Of a stretch of DNA of 6,404 bases, positions 5,789-6,404 are shown piece by piece. The stretch's first letter is position 1, and the number at the start of each line of letters is the position of its first letter. Under the pieces are notes generated by a model that worked only from the letters and a program-made list of their open reading frames with translations, did not search any database and was not told the DNA's origin. The translations under genes were made by a program, and so were the position numbers. The stretch covers positions 1-6,404 of the forward strand of contig CAZOGL010000065.1 of assembly GCA_964579575.1 (NCBI GenBank), written 5' to 3'. This DNA is from CAVEFW01 sp964579575. Lineage in GTDB: Bacteria > Actinomycetota > Coriobacteriia > Coriobacteriales > Eggerthellaceae.

Positions 5789-6316
5789 ATGTACGAAACA
5801 CTTCTCAACAAATACGGCGTCAAGCAGCTTGGCTACTACGTCGAAAGCATCAAGGAAACCGCGGAGCTCATGGCCAAGACCTTTGGCGCAGGCCCCTTCT
5901 TCGACTTGGGCGTGACGGAGCCCGCCAAGCTCGTGCTGCACGGCGAGGACTGCAAGTCTCTCACTCGTTGCGCGCTCGGCCACCTCAACAACGTCCAGAT
6001 TGAGCTCATCGAGCCGGTCAATGACGAGCCGAGCGTCTATAACGAGAAAGGGTTTGGCCTGCACCACATCTGCATCTGGGCAGACGACGTCGATCAGGTT
6101 ATGTCCGATTTCAAGGAAGCGGGCTTCGAAGTCGCCATGGAGATGGTCTCCGGGCAGGGCCTGCATGTCGTGTATTTCGACACCGTTGAGGCTTTTGGCG
6201 TGTATACCGAGGTCAACACCCCGCTCGAGCAGCTCTACATGGGCATCAAGATGCAACATGAGAACTGGGACGGCACCCGCCCCCTGCGCACCATGGCCGA
6301 CCTGATGGGTCGATAG
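5789..6316 (+). CDS. VOC-superfamily (glyoxalase/epimerase-like) protein
   Basis: A 175-residue protein of the vicinal oxygen chelate fold, closest in pattern to the Glyoxalase_4 and methylmalonyl-CoA epimerase-like group. Two paired beta-alpha-beta units can be seen: KQLGYYVESIKETAELMAKT with GAGPFFD (12-39) and GLHHICIWADDVDQVMSDFK (90-109). Probable metal ligands are Q13, E72 (in VQIELIEP), H93 (in GLHHI) and E141 (in VYTEV), the usual four positions of the fold, with Gln where many members have His. Such proteins bind a divalent metal and catalyse isomerisations, epimerisations, lyase steps or ring cleavage with oxygen. In a presumed anaerobe an isomerase or hydrolase-like step on the hydroxytransferase product is more plausible than a dioxygenase. 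The AAGGAG (5777-5782) six bases before the ATG is the best ribosome site in the operon. It is 57 bases from the previous gene and the last gene before a terminator-like hairpin. Exact substrate unknown. Confidence 0.82.
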   Translation: MYETLLNKYGVKQLGYYVESIKETAELMAKTFGAGPFFDLGVTEPAKLVLHGEDCKSLTRCALGHLNNVQIELIEPVNDEPSVYNEKGFGLHHICIWADDVDQVMSDFKEAGFEVAMEMVSGQGLHVVYFDTVEAFGVYTEVNTPLEQLYMGIKMQHENWDGTRPLRTMADLMGR

Positions 6317-6333
6317 TTTTTAACCCCCCCCTG

Positions 6334-6377
6334 TGCCGGAGCCGTCTCTGCCCCTCTCCCGAAAGGCGGCTCCGGCA
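6334..6377 (+). terminator. Terminator-like hairpin at the operon end
   Basis: TGCCGGAGCCG (6334-6344) pairs perfectly with CGGCTCCGGCA (6367-6377), 11 bp with a 22-base loop, starting 17 bases after the VOC stop. No T-run follows, so it is either a non-canonical terminator or a 3' stabilising hairpin. A C-run (6324-6331) precedes it. Nothing else is visible to the window end. Confidence 0.55.
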
Positions 6378-6404
6378 TCTCATCCTACGAAAGCGTGAAA
6401 TAAT

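Noticed and set aside
1..6404. CRISPR array, tRNA, rRNA or insertion sequence
   Set aside because: There are no regularly spaced repeats, tRNA cloverleaf or rRNA segments, transposase frames or terminal repeats with target duplication.

Overview
The window is moderately GC-rich bacterial DNA with a strong preference for C or G at third codon positions. It carries a molybdenum (bis-molybdopterin) hydroxytransferase-type operon. Gene content and codon use suggest an anaerobic Coriobacteriia member of the Eggerthellaceae kind (Eggerthella, Gordonibacter, Adlercreutzia or Slackia relatives). That placement is an inference from style; no rRNA or other taxonomic marker is present. All convincing genes lie on the + strand.

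Layout. Positions 1-450 hold no convincing gene: a perfect 10-bp inverted repeat (56-89), a possible decayed gene trace, and a 24-bp dyad (329-352) ahead of the first gene. A SlyD-type FKBP prolyl isomerase with a His/Cys-rich tail follows (451-975). Next is a TetR-family regulator (1079-1630) with a perfect extended -10 promoter and a good operator-like dyad at its likely transcription start, closed by a hairpin terminator (1648-1690). A 240-base control region (1691-1930) repeats the dyad found before slyD and adds a second small dyad, a sigma70-like promoter and a leader hairpin.

The operon then runs: large catalytic subunit of the pyrogallol hydroxytransferase (transhydroxylase) family (1931-4612), its iron-sulfur small subunit with a C-terminal Cna/transthyretin-like domain (4638-5441), a 91-residue protein of no recognised family (5456-5731), and a VOC/glyoxalase-fold protein (5789-6316). 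A GC-rich hairpin (6334-6377) closes it.

How it may work together. The two subunits should form a cytoplasmic Mo-bisMGD enzyme with three [4Fe-4S] clusters acting on a polyhydroxylated aromatic or similar compound. The tight spacing suggests that the small unknown protein and the VOC protein act with it or on its product. The TetR protein is the obvious candidate sensor. The large subunit appears to keep the Mo-ligand Ser and the neighbouring Asp and His of the Pelobacter enzyme, but not several residues that contact pyrogallol there. The true substrate may therefore be something else, and this is the most interesting lead in the window.
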